The notes beneath the pieces are model-generated. The model was not told the origin of the DNA and made no database searches. It worked only from the letters and a program-made list of their open reading frames with translations. The translations under genes were made by a program, and so were the position numbers. DNA of 64,000 bases from Actinospineispora eucalypti (lineage in GTDB: Bacteria; Actinomycetota; Actinomycetes; Mycobacteriales; Pseudonocardiaceae), in contig JACHMT010000003.1 in the NCBI GenBank assembly GCA_014208095.1, forward strand, positions 744,001 to 808,000, read 5' to 3'. Shown here piece by piece: positions 27,316 to 35,845 of the stretch (positions are counted from its first letter, which is position 1; each line of letters begins with the position of its first letter).

Positions 27316-28901
27316 CCGGACCGACCCCCGCGCACCGTGTCGGCCAGCCGGCGCAGGTCGTCCGGCGGCCGGTTGCCCCGCCAGGCCACGTGCCCGTCCG
27401 GGCGGACCAGCACCAGCGGGCGCTGGTAGGTCTCCGCCACCTCGGGCTGGTCCAGCACCCGAAGCGGCACGCCCCGGGCGGCGAACGCCTTGGCCCACGG
27501 CCCGGGTTCGGCGCCGATGGCGTCCCCGGTGCGCAGCAGCACGAAGCCGTCGCCGAACAGGTCCAAGGTGGACAGGCCGGGCCGGATCCAGGCGTGCGGC
27601 GCCCGCGAGCCGGGGCGGGTGTTCGGCCGCCGGTCGCGGTCGCCCTCCGCCGCCGGGTCGGCCACCACGATCGGCGACTCCGGGTACTGGAAACCGAGGG
27701 CGATCTCCGGGGCGTCGAACTCGCGGGCCGCGCCGTCGCCGGCCAGCCGCGCGCTCATCGCCCGCCGGGCGCGCTCGCCGTCCGGGGTCTCGTCGTTCAG
27801 CTCCTCGGGCAGCACGCGCACTTGGGTGCGGTGCAGGTTGCGCTGCGCCTTGGCCAGCGCCTCCAACGCCGTCGGCCGGCGTTCGGCGGTGTAGCTGGCC
27901 AGCAGGCCGGGGCCGGCCCAGCCGTCCAGCGCGGCGGCCAGTTTCCAGCCCAGGTTCGCCGCGTCGCAGATGCCCAGGTCCTGGCCGAACCCGCCGGCCG
28001 GCGCGAGCGCGTGCGCGGCCTCGCCGACCAGGAACACCCGCCCGTGCTGGAACCGCTCGGCCACCCGGGCGCGCAGCACCCACTCGGTGTCCTCGAGCAC
28101 CCGCGCCGGGGTGGGCTGCTCGAGCAGATCCCGGACCAGGGTCGCCGCGTCTGCCCGGCGAGCGGCGTGTTCCGCCGCGTGAATGGTCACCCGGTACCGC
28201 CCGGTGCCGTCCACCGCGACCAGCGGGTAGCGCACCGCCGCCGACGCCATCAGGTAGAGGAGCGCCGCGTGCCGCTCGCCCAGCTGCTCGCGCAACCGGG
28301 GCGCGTGGAACAGGATCTCCCGGAACCGCTGCGCGGCGTACCGGGACGGCGCATCGATCCCACAGGCTATGCGGACCATCGGGTCGGGCTCGGTGGCCAC
28401 CAGGTACCGGGCGCGCACCCGCGAGCTCAGCCCGGTGACCGTGTCCGACACCGTCGCGGTGATCCCGTCCCGGTCGGCGGCGAACTCCCGCAGCTGGGAC
28501 CGCGGCCACACCGGGCCGTCCGGGTAGCCGCGCAGCTCGCCGCGCAGCAACGGCTCCAGCCAGTGCCGGGGGCAGATCGCGGGCGGCTCCGGGGTGTGCC
28601 GGAACGGCGGTCGGGTGGCCACGGTGTGCCGGGGCAGCCGGAACAGCTCGTGGCCGCCGACCCGGGTGACCCAGGCGCAGTCCAGCGGGTGGTCCGCCGG
28701 CCAGCCGGCGCGCCGGATCTCCCCGGCCACCCCCCACCGCCGGAACAGCTCCATGGCGCGCGGCCCGATGACGCCGGGATCGGGTGCCGCACCGCCGCCC
28801 CGGTCCAGCAGCACGAAATCGATCTTGCGTGAGCGCAGCTCCAGCGCCATCGCCAAGCCGGCCGGGCCACCGCCGACGACCAGCACATCGGTTTCCAACA
28901 T
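27312..28901 (-). CDS. FAD monooxygenase RebC/StaC-like
   Basis: A protein of 529 residues from the ATG at 28901, preceded by TAGGAG 6-10 bases upstream. FAD-binding GGGPAGLAMALELRSR at the N-terminus, the second FAD motif GEAAHALAPAGGFGQDLGIC, and the middle motif typical of aromatic hydroxylases. RebC/StaC partners StaP and sets the oxidation state of the final pyrrole ring: RebC gives the imide (arcyriaflavin) and StaC the lactam (K252c). I could not decide between the two types from visible residues. Confidence 0.9.
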   Translation of the reverse strand: MLETDVLVVGGGPAGLAMALELRSRKIDFVLLDRGGGAAPDPGVIGPRAMELFRRWGVAGEIRRAGWPADHPLDCAWVTRVGGHELFRLPRHTVATRPPFRHTPEPPAICPRHWLEPLLRGELRGYPDGPVWPRSQLREFAADRDGITATVSDTVTGLSSRVRARYLVATEPDPMVRIACGIDAPSRYAAQRFREILFHAPRLREQLGERHAALLYLMASAAVRYPLVAVDGTGRYRVTIHAAEHAARRADAATLVRDLLEQPTPARVLEDTEWVLRARVAERFQHGRVFLVGEAAHALAPAGGFGQDLGICDAANLGWKLAAALDGWAGPGLLASYTAERRPTALEALAKAQRNLHRTQVRVLPEELNDETPDGERARRAMSARLAGDGAAREFDAPEIALGFQYPESPIVVADPAAEGDRDRRPNTRPGSRAPHAWIRPGLSTLDLFGDGFVLLRTGDAIGAEPGPWAKAFAARGVPLRVLDQPEVAETYQRPLVLVRPDGHVAWRGNRPPDDLRRLADTVRGGRSG

Positions 28902-28908
28902 CACGCTC

Positions 28909-30333
28909 CTAGGCACGGGTCAGCTGTTCCAGCGGGTGATACGTGTGGATCTGCTCGGCCGCCGCCTCAGCGGACTCGACGGCCCCCTCCAACCACGCCG
29001 GATGCGCCGAGCAGTGCTCACCGGCGAAGAACAACCGGCCGCTGGGCCGAGCGGCCAGGTCGCGCTCCCGGGCGGCGGTGGCCGGGTCCTTGCTCCAGCG
29101 CAGCGACGCGGCGCCCAGCGCGGTCGGGTCCTCGCCCCACGCCTGGGACGCCACGCCCAGCACCATCCCGGGCTCGGCCAGCGCGGGGTGGATGGCGGCC
29201 AGCCCGTCCAGCACGGCGGTGACCCGTTCCCGCCGGGGCAGCCCGTCGATCAGCTCCGCGTCCGGGCCGATGGTGTAGCTGGCCAGGAACGCCGCGCCGT
29301 TGCGCGGGTCGTGCTCCACCGGCGGGTAGTAGGCCTGCCGGACCAGACCGCCGACGAACGACCCGCCACCGCCGATCCCGTCCCGCACCCAGAACGCCTC
29401 CCGGCAGTGCACGGCGATCTTGGTGCCCGGCCAGTAGCGCATGCCGTGGATCAGCGCGAGCTTGTCGCCGTCGATGCCGCTCAGCCGCAGCCGGCGCAAT
29501 ACGGAGAACGGCAGCGTGCACAGCACCTGCTCGCACGGCATGACCGTCGTCTTGCCGCCGTGCTGGGCCTCCACCAGCACGCAGCCGGGCTGCACGTGCA
29601 GGCCGAGCACCCAGGTGTTCGTCTCGATGCACCCGGGCAGCCGCTCGGCGAGCTTCTGGATGAGCTGGTCCATCCCGCCGGCCAGGCGAAACAGCGCCTC
29701 GGACAGCTCGGTAGCCACGTCGTCGAAGAAATAGCGCAACGGGCCGCCCTCGGCGAGATCACGGTTGGCCGCGAGGAACCGGTTCACGTCCAGCCGGTCC
29801 CCGCTGAGGAACGGCCGCACGTCCACGTCATCCAGCAGCTCGGCCAGCCGTGTCGCCAGGCCCGGTCCCAAGCTCTGTAAATACGGCCCGGGCGCGACCG
29901 CCCGGATACTCGCCACCAGCCACGCCGCGCACAGCACGGTCTCCTCCCGGTACCGGTGCGGCTGGGGCAACCGCAACTGCCGCACCAGCTCCGTCGAAGC
30001 TTCGCTCACCCGGAGGTGCCCCTGGGGCGTGGCCAGATAGCTGGCCTCGTCGGAAAACAGCGTGCGAAACCGGCGCAGCCGGTGCCGCAGATTGAGGCGT
30101 TCGATCAGGCGGAGGGTGCGCCGGTGGGCAGCCGGGATGCGCATCGCGCCCATCTCGACCAACGGCCCGCCGTCGCCGCCGAACCGCCGGGTACGCACCC
30201 GGCCACCCGGCGTCGGCCGCGCCTCCAGCACCCGCACCCGGTGACCCCGACGCCGCAGCTCGCCGGCCGCGACCAGGCCGGATGCTCCGGCACCGAGCAC
30301 CGTGACGTTTTTAAGTGTGCTGTTTCGGTTCAT
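28909..30333 (-). CDS. Tryptophan oxidase RebO/StaO-like (flavin amine oxidase)
   Basis: A protein of 474 residues. FAD-binding VTVLGAGASGLVAAGELRRR followed by VLEARPTPGGRVRTRRF; late motif FFAGEHCSAHPAWLEGAVES, the amine-oxidase C-terminal FAD contact. RebO/StaO oxidise L-tryptophan to its imine for the coupling enzyme. First gene of the six-gene operon; the 490-base region upstream must hold the promoter. Confidence 0.92.
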   Translation of the reverse strand: MNRNSTLKNVTVLGAGASGLVAAGELRRRGHRVRVLEARPTPGGRVRTRRFGGDGGPLVEMGAMRIPAAHRRTLRLIERLNLRHRLRRFRTLFSDEASYLATPQGHLRVSEASTELVRQLRLPQPHRYREETVLCAAWLVASIRAVAPGPYLQSLGPGLATRLAELLDDVDVRPFLSGDRLDVNRFLAANRDLAEGGPLRYFFDDVATELSEALFRLAGGMDQLIQKLAERLPGCIETNTWVLGLHVQPGCVLVEAQHGGKTTVMPCEQVLCTLPFSVLRRLRLSGIDGDKLALIHGMRYWPGTKIAVHCREAFWVRDGIGGGGSFVGGLVRQAYYPPVEHDPRNGAAFLASYTIGPDAELIDGLPRRERVTAVLDGLAAIHPALAEPGMVLGVASQAWGEDPTALGAASLRWSKDPATAARERDLAARPSGRLFFAGEHCSAHPAWLEGAVESAEAAAEQIHTYHPLEQLTRA

Positions 30334-30820
30334 AATTCCCCGTGGACGCGCGCTGAACCGGGCAATATCGGTCCTTTCCGGATAAGGATTAACGCTGACT
30401 TATGGCCCACCGAAGAAATGCGACTAAATAAAACCTGCCACGCGGGAGCTATTTTCGGCAAGCCTCTTTGCGTGTTCGTCGGCCAGCTGGAGCGACACCC
30501 GTCTGCGGGATGGACAACTCGCCGTTTTCCCACGTCCGGGTGGCTGGAAGCGCGGGTGGTGCACACGTTACGTCAGCATTCACTGCGCCCAACAGATGAC
30601 CCTTCAGGCCCTTTCCTTCGACTGCCAAGCTGCTTACTGGAACTAATTACTTTCCAGTAATCGCTGAGTCGGGTTGCCTAGAATTCGGGCTACCTATATA
30701 CAGGATAAAAAAGAGTCACAACACTTCAACGGGCGTGCTGAAAAAATTCACTAAGTGTGTTCCCGGAACGTGCCGGATACGTGGGTTGCTCCACCCGCGC
30801 CACCGGCGAGCGGGTGCCGG
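30334..30820. other. Promoter region of the indolocarbazole operon
   Basis: An AT-richer stretch between rebO-like and LysR-type genes, with no coding frame I can support. It contains the perfect dyad at 30634-30660 (listed separately) and an AT-rich run near 30700. The regulon palindrome found at 33-62 kb is absent here, so the indolocarbazole operon is probably controlled by something else. Confidence 0.5.
30634..30660. promoter_or_regulatory. Perfect 9-bp inverted repeat, candidate operator
   Basis: TTACTGGAA (30634-30642) and TTCCAGTAA (30652-30660) are exact complements separated by 9 bases. It lies about 300 bases upstream of the indolocarbazole operon and 150 bases past the LysR gene stop. 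The symmetry and AT content suit a dimeric regulator; without a T-rich tail it is a poor terminator. Confidence 0.45.
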
Positions 30821-31744
30821 TCAGCTGTTCACCCGGCTGGCGATCTCGTCGGTAACTTCCGCGGCCGCGGTGTCTAGATACTCGAGGAACGCGGTGACTG
30901 CCGGCGGCTTGGTCAGGCCGTCCAGCGTGGCGGCGTACACGGCCCGGGCCGGTACGTCATCGCGGTGCAGCGGGGCGAGGGCGATGTCTGGCCGGGTGGC
31001 ATCCACCGCCAGTGACGGGATGAGTGTGATGCCCAGCCCGGCCGCGACCAGGCCCTGCTTGGCGATCCACTCGGCGGTCATCAGCTCGATCCGCGGCCGG
31101 AAGCCGGCCCGCGCGCTGGCGGTGATCAAGGTGTCGTCCAGTCGGCCGCGGCCGGCGACCCAGCGTTCCTCGGCGAGTTGGGCCAGCCGTAGTACGCCCT
31201 GGCCGACGAGTGGATGGGTCGGTGGCAGCGCCACGAACATCGTGTCGTCGAGCAGGTGGTGCAGGTCGAGGCGGTCGGTGTCGAGCGGCCAGGACGGCGC
31301 GGTGCTCACCACCGCCAGGTCGATGTCGCCGCTGTGTAGCTGGGTCAGTTGGTCGGGTGTCAGGTGTTCGACCAGGGACAGCGTGACCTTGGGGTGGGAG
31401 TGCTGGAAGGCGGCGATCGCCCGGGGGATCAGTGAGGCGTCGGCGGTGGGGAAGGCGCCGATTCGCAGTCGGCCGCCGGCCAGGTCGCGAAGGGCGGCGA
31501 GGTCGCTTCGCGCGGTGTCGAGCCGGTCGAGTACGGCCTCCGCGTGGCCGAGCAGGCAGTGGCCTTCGGCGGTGAGACGTACGCCGCGCGGCAGCCGGTC
31601 GAACAGCGGCGCATCGGCCGCGCTCTCCAGCGAGGAGATCTGCCGCGAGATGGCGGACTGCGTGTAGCCCAGGGCCTTCGCCGCGGCGGTGAACGACCCG
31701 CGCCGCGCGACTTCGCGGAAGACCTCCAGCCAGGCGGTGTCCAT
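30821..31744 (-). CDS. LysR family regulator
   Basis: A protein of 307 residues from the ATG at 31744 (GGAGG 6 bases upstream). N-terminal HTH: FREVARRGSFTAAAKALGYT, QSAISRQISSLESAADAPLF. The C-terminal substrate-binding domain is normal (TPDQLTQLHSGDIDLAVVST). It is divergent from the RidA-like gene with about 115 bases between starts, so it probably controls that gene and itself. A role in the indolocarbazole operon is possible but unsupported. Confidence 0.92.
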   Translation of the reverse strand: MDTAWLEVFREVARRGSFTAAAKALGYTQSAISRQISSLESAADAPLFDRLPRGVRLTAEGHCLLGHAEAVLDRLDTARSDLAALRDLAGGRLRIGAFPTADASLIPRAIAAFQHSHPKVTLSLVEHLTPDQLTQLHSGDIDLAVVSTAPSWPLDTDRLDLHHLLDDTMFVALPPTHPLVGQGVLRLAQLAEERWVAGRGRLDDTLITASARAGFRPRIELMTAEWIAKQGLVAAGLGITLIPSLAVDATRPDIALAPLHRDDVPARAVYAATLDGLTKPPAVTAFLEYLDTAAAEVTDEIASRVNS

Positions 31745-31858
31745 CACGGCCTCCATGACTCATGCGTTACTCGCATGGTAGCTCTGCAAGATCTTCGCTG
31801 GTCGCATGAATCGTGTCGCCATAGCCTGGCCGCAAGGCCGACCCGATAGGAGCTGTTC

Positions 31859-32254
31859 GTGCAGATCACCTTTGACAACCCCGCGACCGTGCCGGCGCCC
31901 GTCGGCACGTACTCCCACGTCGGCCGGCTGGCCGTCGGCGACGGCACCCTGCTGTTCGTCGCCGGGCAGCTCGCGGTCGACTCGGCGGGCCGGCTCGTCG
32001 GTGGCGGGAGCATGAGCGAGCAGGCGGAGTTCGTGCTCGAGACAATCGGCGAGATCCTCAAGGCACACGGCGCGACGTTCGACAACGTCGTCAATATCCG
32101 GACGTTCCTCACCGACATGGACGCGGTGGGCGAGTACGTCGCGATCCGGTCGAGGTACTTCACCGGCGCCCCGCCAACCAGTACGACCGTCGAGATCTCT
32201 CGGCTGGCCATCCCGGGCGCGCTGATCGAGATTGAGGTCGTCGCGGCCTGCTGA
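31859..32254 (+). CDS. RidA/YjgF family protein
   Basis: A protein of 131 residues from a GTG. The core shows VGTYSHVGRLAVGDGTLLFV, AGQLAVDSAGRLVGGGSMSE, and the terminal arginine/Glu region IRSRYFTGAPPTSTTVEISR and IEIEVVAAC. RidA proteins hydrolyse reactive enamine/imine intermediates; the imine-generating tryptophan oxidase nearby makes that function relevant here, but this link is inference. Divergent from the LysR gene. Confidence 0.88.
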   Translation: MQITFDNPATVPAPVGTYSHVGRLAVGDGTLLFVAGQLAVDSAGRLVGGGSMSEQAEFVLETIGEILKAHGATFDNVVNIRTFLTDMDAVGEYVAIRSRYFTGAPPTSTTVEISRLAIPGALIEIEVVAAC

Positions 32255-32275
32255 CGGGTCGTTCGGCGGTTACAG

Positions 32276-33265
32276 CTAACGCAGCCAGTCGTCGATGGCG
32301 CGGAAGGAACGGTCCGCGGACGGGTGCAGGGTGAGGTTGTGTGCGGTGTCCGGCACGGTTACCGCATCGAGCCTGGCCGCTCCGGCGTAGTAGGGCGCCT
32401 CGTTCGTGCGCACGCTCTCCGCCGAACGGCAGTCGACGGCCAGGTTGCAGAAGATGTTGTCGGTCGCCCCCATCACCAGCAGCACCGGCGCGGTGATCCG
32501 CCGGGTGGTGTTGAGCAGCGCCGGCGTCTCCAGCTCGACCACGCTCTGCGCGAGCTCCCCGACCGTGGCGAGGTCCTTGTGCTCCTCGTCGCGCTGGATC
32601 ACTTCTGGGTCGGCCGAGCGCGGGTCGTAGAACGTCGGGCCGCGCCGGCCGGGCAGCGTGGTCAGGTAACCGGTGCGGTCGACGCCGGCGAACCGAGGGT
32701 CCAACCCGGCCGGGTACAGGCTGGTGGCGAAGCCCGCCGAGTTGGTGCCGACGCCGGGCAGGTGCAGGATGCCGGTGATCACCACCCGGTCGGCGTCGCG
32801 CCAGCGGGCCGCCTCCTTGGTGACCACGATCGAGCCCAGCGAGTGGCCGATCACGTTGACCTCGGTCGGCCGCTGGTGCCGGACCCAGCCGATCACCTGG
32901 TGCAGCACCCAGGCATCGGCGACCACGTCGGTCGGCGGGCCGGCGGGAGCGGAGCTGCGCCCGGTGCCGAGTCGGTCGAAGTTGAGGGTGGCCCGCCCGG
33001 ACCGCAGCGTCCGGTGCACATAGGAGTAGTCGTGCTGGGGCCAGTCCCAGTAGTCGCGGTTGTAGGTCGCGCCGGCGACCAGCACGTCGGTGCGGTGCGG
33101 CCCCGCGGACCAGTTGTTCGGGGTGCACCAGGTGGCGGCCACCGTCCCCGCGACGCCGCCGCCCTCCCGCACCGAGACCGGGATCCGTTCTTCCGCGCAG
33201 TGCCTCGGCGCTCCCCCACCGGTCCCGAGCAGTGCGCCGGCCAGCAGCACCGACACCAAGGACAT
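32276..33265 (-). CDS. Secreted alpha/beta hydrolase
   Basis: A protein of 329 residues from the ATG at 33265. An N-terminal signal-like stretch (SLVSVLLAGALLGTGGGAP) precedes the alpha/beta-hydrolase fold: LNFDRLGTGRSSAP, nucleophile Ser in NVIGHSLGSIVVTKEA, acid in VMGATDNIFC and His in VPDTAHNLTLH. Substrate unknown. Its 3' end converges with the RidA gene; its 5' end faces the regulon promoter of the YciI gene. Confidence 0.82.
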   Translation of the reverse strand: MSLVSVLLAGALLGTGGGAPRHCAEERIPVSVREGGGVAGTVAATWCTPNNWSAGPHRTDVLVAGATYNRDYWDWPQHDYSYVHRTLRSGRATLNFDRLGTGRSSAPAGPPTDVVADAWVLHQVIGWVRHQRPTEVNVIGHSLGSIVVTKEAARWRDADRVVITGILHLPGVGTNSAGFATSLYPAGLDPRFAGVDRTGYLTTLPGRRGPTFYDPRSADPEVIQRDEEHKDLATVGELAQSVVELETPALLNTTRRITAPVLLVMGATDNIFCNLAVDCRSAESVRTNEAPYYAGAARLDAVTVPDTAHNLTLHPSADRSFRAIDDWLR

Positions 33266-33329
33266 CCCGAGAAAGGCCACGTCATGCCCAACGAGTGTGA
33301 TCGCTACGGGATAGCTGGGCGCCGGCGGA

Positions 33330-33347
33330 ACTGGCGATCTAGCTGAT
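33330..33347 (+). promoter_or_regulatory. Regulon palindrome site 1 (YciI-type gene)
   Basis: ACTGGCGATCTAGCTGAT, a perfect left half and a weak right half of ACYGGYGA-NN-TCRCCRGT. After 21 bases comes TAGCGT (33369-33374), a TANNNT -10 hexamer; the gene starts at 33402. Confidence 0.6.
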
Positions 33348-33401
33348 CCCCGTTCGCCGCCGCGTCGATAGCGTCTGTGCGCCAGACAGAGGGAGAAAGC
33401 G

Positions 33402-33827
33402 ATGCGGTTCATGGCGATTGTGAAGGCGGACGAGCGGTCCGAGGCCGGCGGGATGCCGACCGAGCGGGAGCTGGCCGCGATGGGTGAGTACAACGAGGAG
33501 CTGGTCAAGGCCGGCGTGATGCTGGCCGGCGAGGGGCTGCACCCCAGCTCGCGTGGGTGCCGGCTGGTGCACACCGCCGAGGGGACCAAGGTGCTGGACG
33601 GTCCGTTCGCGGAGACCAAGGAGTTGATCGCGGGTTTCTGGCTGTTGCGGGCGAAGTCGTTCGACGAGGCCGTGGATTGGTTGAAGCGGGCGCCTCGGCC
33701 GGAGAGCGGTGAGTTCGTCATCGAGCTACGTCAGGTGTTCGAGGCGGAGGACTTCGGCGAGGAGTTCACCCCCGAGCTGCGCGCCCAGGAGGACCGGTTG
33801 CGCGCCGAGATGGGGAGGAACGCCTGA
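33402..33827 (+). CDS. YciI/DGPF-domain protein
   Basis: A protein of 141 residues. The family motif DGPFAETKELIAGFWLLRAK is clear, with VLDGPF being the signature of DGPF/YCII-related proteins, small ferredoxin-like barrels often next to sigma-factor or antibiotic genes. RBS agggag precedes the ATG. The gene lies under regulon site 1. The biochemical role in this family is not settled. Confidence 0.85.
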   Translation: MRFMAIVKADERSEAGGMPTERELAAMGEYNEELVKAGVMLAGEGLHPSSRGCRLVHTAEGTKVLDGPFAETKELIAGFWLLRAKSFDEAVDWLKRAPRPESGEFVIELRQVFEAEDFGEEFTPELRAQEDRLRAEMGRNA

Positions 33828-33828
33828 G

Positions 33829-35121
33829 CTAGTGGTGCAGCTGAGTGATCAGTTCGGGCGGGTAGACCATCCGACCGCTCGGGCCGGCCGCGCCGAAGCC
33901 CGGATCGTGGTGGTGGACCTGCGTCCGCCGCGCGCCGTCGTGCACGAACACCCGCTCCAACGGGTAAACGGCGATGGCCTGGCTCACGGCCGCCGGGCTG
34001 TGCTCGCGGATGCGGGCGGCGAGGGCTTTGGCCTCGATGAGAAGCCGGCGTTCGATCGGGTCTTCGACCGCGATGAGCAGGCGCCGGGGCCGGGTGCCGA
34101 TGGTGATCGACCGGCGCAGGTACTCCGCCGTGTGGCCGAGGTGCCCGAGCTCGGCCCAACTCCGGGGTCGCGCGAGGCCAGAGAGCAGGGCGAAGGTCGG
34201 ATCGTTGGCCGCCAGCCGGCGCAACACCTCCGACGGGCCGGGCACCTCGCCGGCGCGAATCTCCTCGCGCAGGAAAGGGTCGAAGTCACTGAGGCTGTCC
34301 GTGAGCAGCACGGTTAAATTGCCTAATGAATAACGGCACGCGGAGCGCAGGTCGGTGAGAAACCTTTCCGCGACCTGGGCGCAGCGTTCGTCTACCAGTT
34401 CGATCCAGCGGCGCAGCAGCGCCAGGCTGATATTTCCGTTTTGGTAGGAATCCAGTAGGTGGAGTTGGTACTGCGTGCGGGGCTGGGAGAGCACGATCGG
34501 GGTCTCTCCGTCGATCTGGTCCCTGATCGCGGCGACCAACCGGGCCAGTCGCGCGCACGTCTCGAGCTCGTAGAGGCTCAGGCGACTGTCCACCGAGATG
34601 TCCTCGATGATCCCTTCGGCGGCCACGCCGAAACCGGCGCGCTGTATGCCGGCGACGGTGCCCCGCGAGGTGTGCAGGCGCAGGCTCCGGCTGGAGAACA
34701 GGCAGTGCCCGGTCAGCAACGTGACGTCGGAGTAGCACCGAAAGCTGGGCCGGAGCCGCGATAATCGCTGGACGGCGACGAACTCCGTGCTCCCCCGCAC
34801 GTCGAGCTCGGAGTAGACGAAGGCGGCATCTGGCCGGTCGCCTCGCGCCTCGTGGATGGCGCGCTTCCCCGGGCTCAGCTCGTCGGACTCGAGGAAGTCG
34901 CACAGCCCGGCGGCCCGGGCCGAGGCGCGACGGGCCAGCCTGGACAATGCCGGATCGTCCTCCGACTCGCCGCACACCAGGGTCATGCCCGGCATCCCCG
35001 GAATCTCGTGCGCCCCGGAATCGGACGGTGGGCTGTACCAGCGGAACCGGGTCGTGCGTAGCGCCCCGGTGACCAACCCGAAAACAGCGGCCCGCCAATG
35101 CCCTAATTTGTCGAGTTCCAC
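33829..35121 (-). CDS. Unrecognised 430-residue protein, regulon member
   Basis: A protein of 430 residues from a GTG at 35121. I recognise no family. It has no signal peptide or long hydrophobic span, so it is probably cytoplasmic. Visible parts: a charged N-terminus, a region FRCYSDVTLLTGHCLFSSRS with Cys residues, an acidic-helical middle (LYELETCARLARLVAAIRDQ, ISLALLRRWIELVDERCAQV), and a C-terminal RRLLIAVEDPIERRLLIEAK. Its stop lies 2 bases from that of the YciI gene on the other strand. Its promoter carries the regulon palindrome, so it belongs to the same physiological programme as the diterpenoid genes. Candidate for a new enzyme or regulator. Confidence 0.7.
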   Translation of the reverse strand: MELDKLGHWRAAVFGLVTGALRTTRFRWYSPPSDSGAHEIPGMPGMTLVCGESEDDPALSRLARRASARAAGLCDFLESDELSPGKRAIHEARGDRPDAAFVYSELDVRGSTEFVAVQRLSRLRPSFRCYSDVTLLTGHCLFSSRSLRLHTSRGTVAGIQRAGFGVAAEGIIEDISVDSRLSLYELETCARLARLVAAIRDQIDGETPIVLSQPRTQYQLHLLDSYQNGNISLALLRRWIELVDERCAQVAERFLTDLRSACRYSLGNLTVLLTDSLSDFDPFLREEIRAGEVPGPSEVLRRLAANDPTFALLSGLARPRSWAELGHLGHTAEYLRRSITIGTRPRRLLIAVEDPIERRLLIEAKALAARIREHSPAAVSQAIAVYPLERVFVHDGARRTQVHHHDPGFGAAGPSGRMVYPPELITQLHH

Positions 35122-35197
35122 GATGATGCACCGCCAGTCCTGCCGAATCCCCCTTAATAATCTTTCGAAAGATTAACGGTCAGGTGCCGGCCGGCGT

Positions 35198-35215
35198 ATC
35201 GGTGATTTCGCTAGT
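35198..35215 (-). promoter_or_regulatory. Regulon palindrome site 2 (430-residue protein)
   Basis: Plus-strand ATCGGTGATTTCGCTAGT. Read on the minus strand the palindrome is followed by 22 bases and then TAATCT (35175-35170), a -10 hexamer for the gene starting at 35121. It also lies between that gene and the divergent cupin gene. Confidence 0.6.
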
Positions 35216-35380
35216 TCCGGCGTCGCGGCCGCCCAAGGCGGTCCGGTCTCGTCGGCAACCCTGTCACACGGAGTCCGGGTGACCACGAAGGTATCGCGAA
35301 AGTATTGCCAAGGAATTTGCCCGGAACGATCTCGGAACATTCCCGTCCGACGCTGGGGAAAACGTTATCGGGGGGACGCC

Positions 35381-35842
35381 TTGACCGTTGAGTGGCACCA
35401 TGCTCCGTTGCACACACTGGCCGGGTTCCGGGCTCCGCAGCGCCAGGTTCTCACACCCGCCATCGCCAAGGGCGCCCAGGTGTCCTCGGGGTTCGTCGTC
35501 ATGCCGGCCGGTCACGCCGCCGCCGCGCACGTGCACGATATGCATGACATGATCGTGATCGTCCTCGAGGGAAATGTGACGACCCTTATCGGCGAGCGAC
35601 TGGAGAACGAATACCGGCACGAGCCGGGAGACTCCTTCCTGATTCCGGCCGGTCAGCCGCACGTCGGCATCAACGCGGCGCCCTGGCGGTGCGTTCTGGT
35701 CGAATGCCGGTCGGACCCGTACTTCAACGAGGACGTCACACTGCTGCCCGAGCTGGAAGCCGTCGTGCAACGCCGGGCCGCCGAGCTCAGGGCGGACTTC
35801 GCCCCGCCGGAGGATCGACGGACCATTCTCGACCGGGTCTGA
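35381..35842 (+). CDS. Cupin-domain protein, first sister
   Basis: A protein of 153 residues from a TTG at 35381 with gggggga upstream. This start is preferred to the in-frame ATG/GTG-type start at 35279 because the intervening DNA is AT-rich and promoter-like, and because the sister cupin at 43653 has 152 residues. Metal-site histidines in AAAHVHDMHDMIVIVLEGN and PAGQPHVGIN form a cupin barrel. Its closest visible relative is the second cupin, with the matching ERLENEYRHEPG/EELENETHQGPG core. Co-transcribed with the YczE-like gene 3 bases downstream. Substrate unknown. Confidence 0.75.
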   Translation: MTVEWHHAPLHTLAGFRAPQRQVLTPAIAKGAQVSSGFVVMPAGHAAAAHVHDMHDMIVIVLEGNVTTLIGERLENEYRHEPGDSFLIPAGQPHVGINAAPWRCVLVECRSDPYFNEDVTLLPELEAVVQRRAAELRADFAPPEDRRTILDRV

Positions 35843-35845
35843 CCC

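Noticed and set aside
26119..28737. Extension of the StaP-like P450 upstream to 28737, giving an 873-residue protein
   Set aside because: The extra part is a shadow of the flavin monooxygenase gene. The P450 begins at MTYFDLQDW with an ATGA overlap at 27315.
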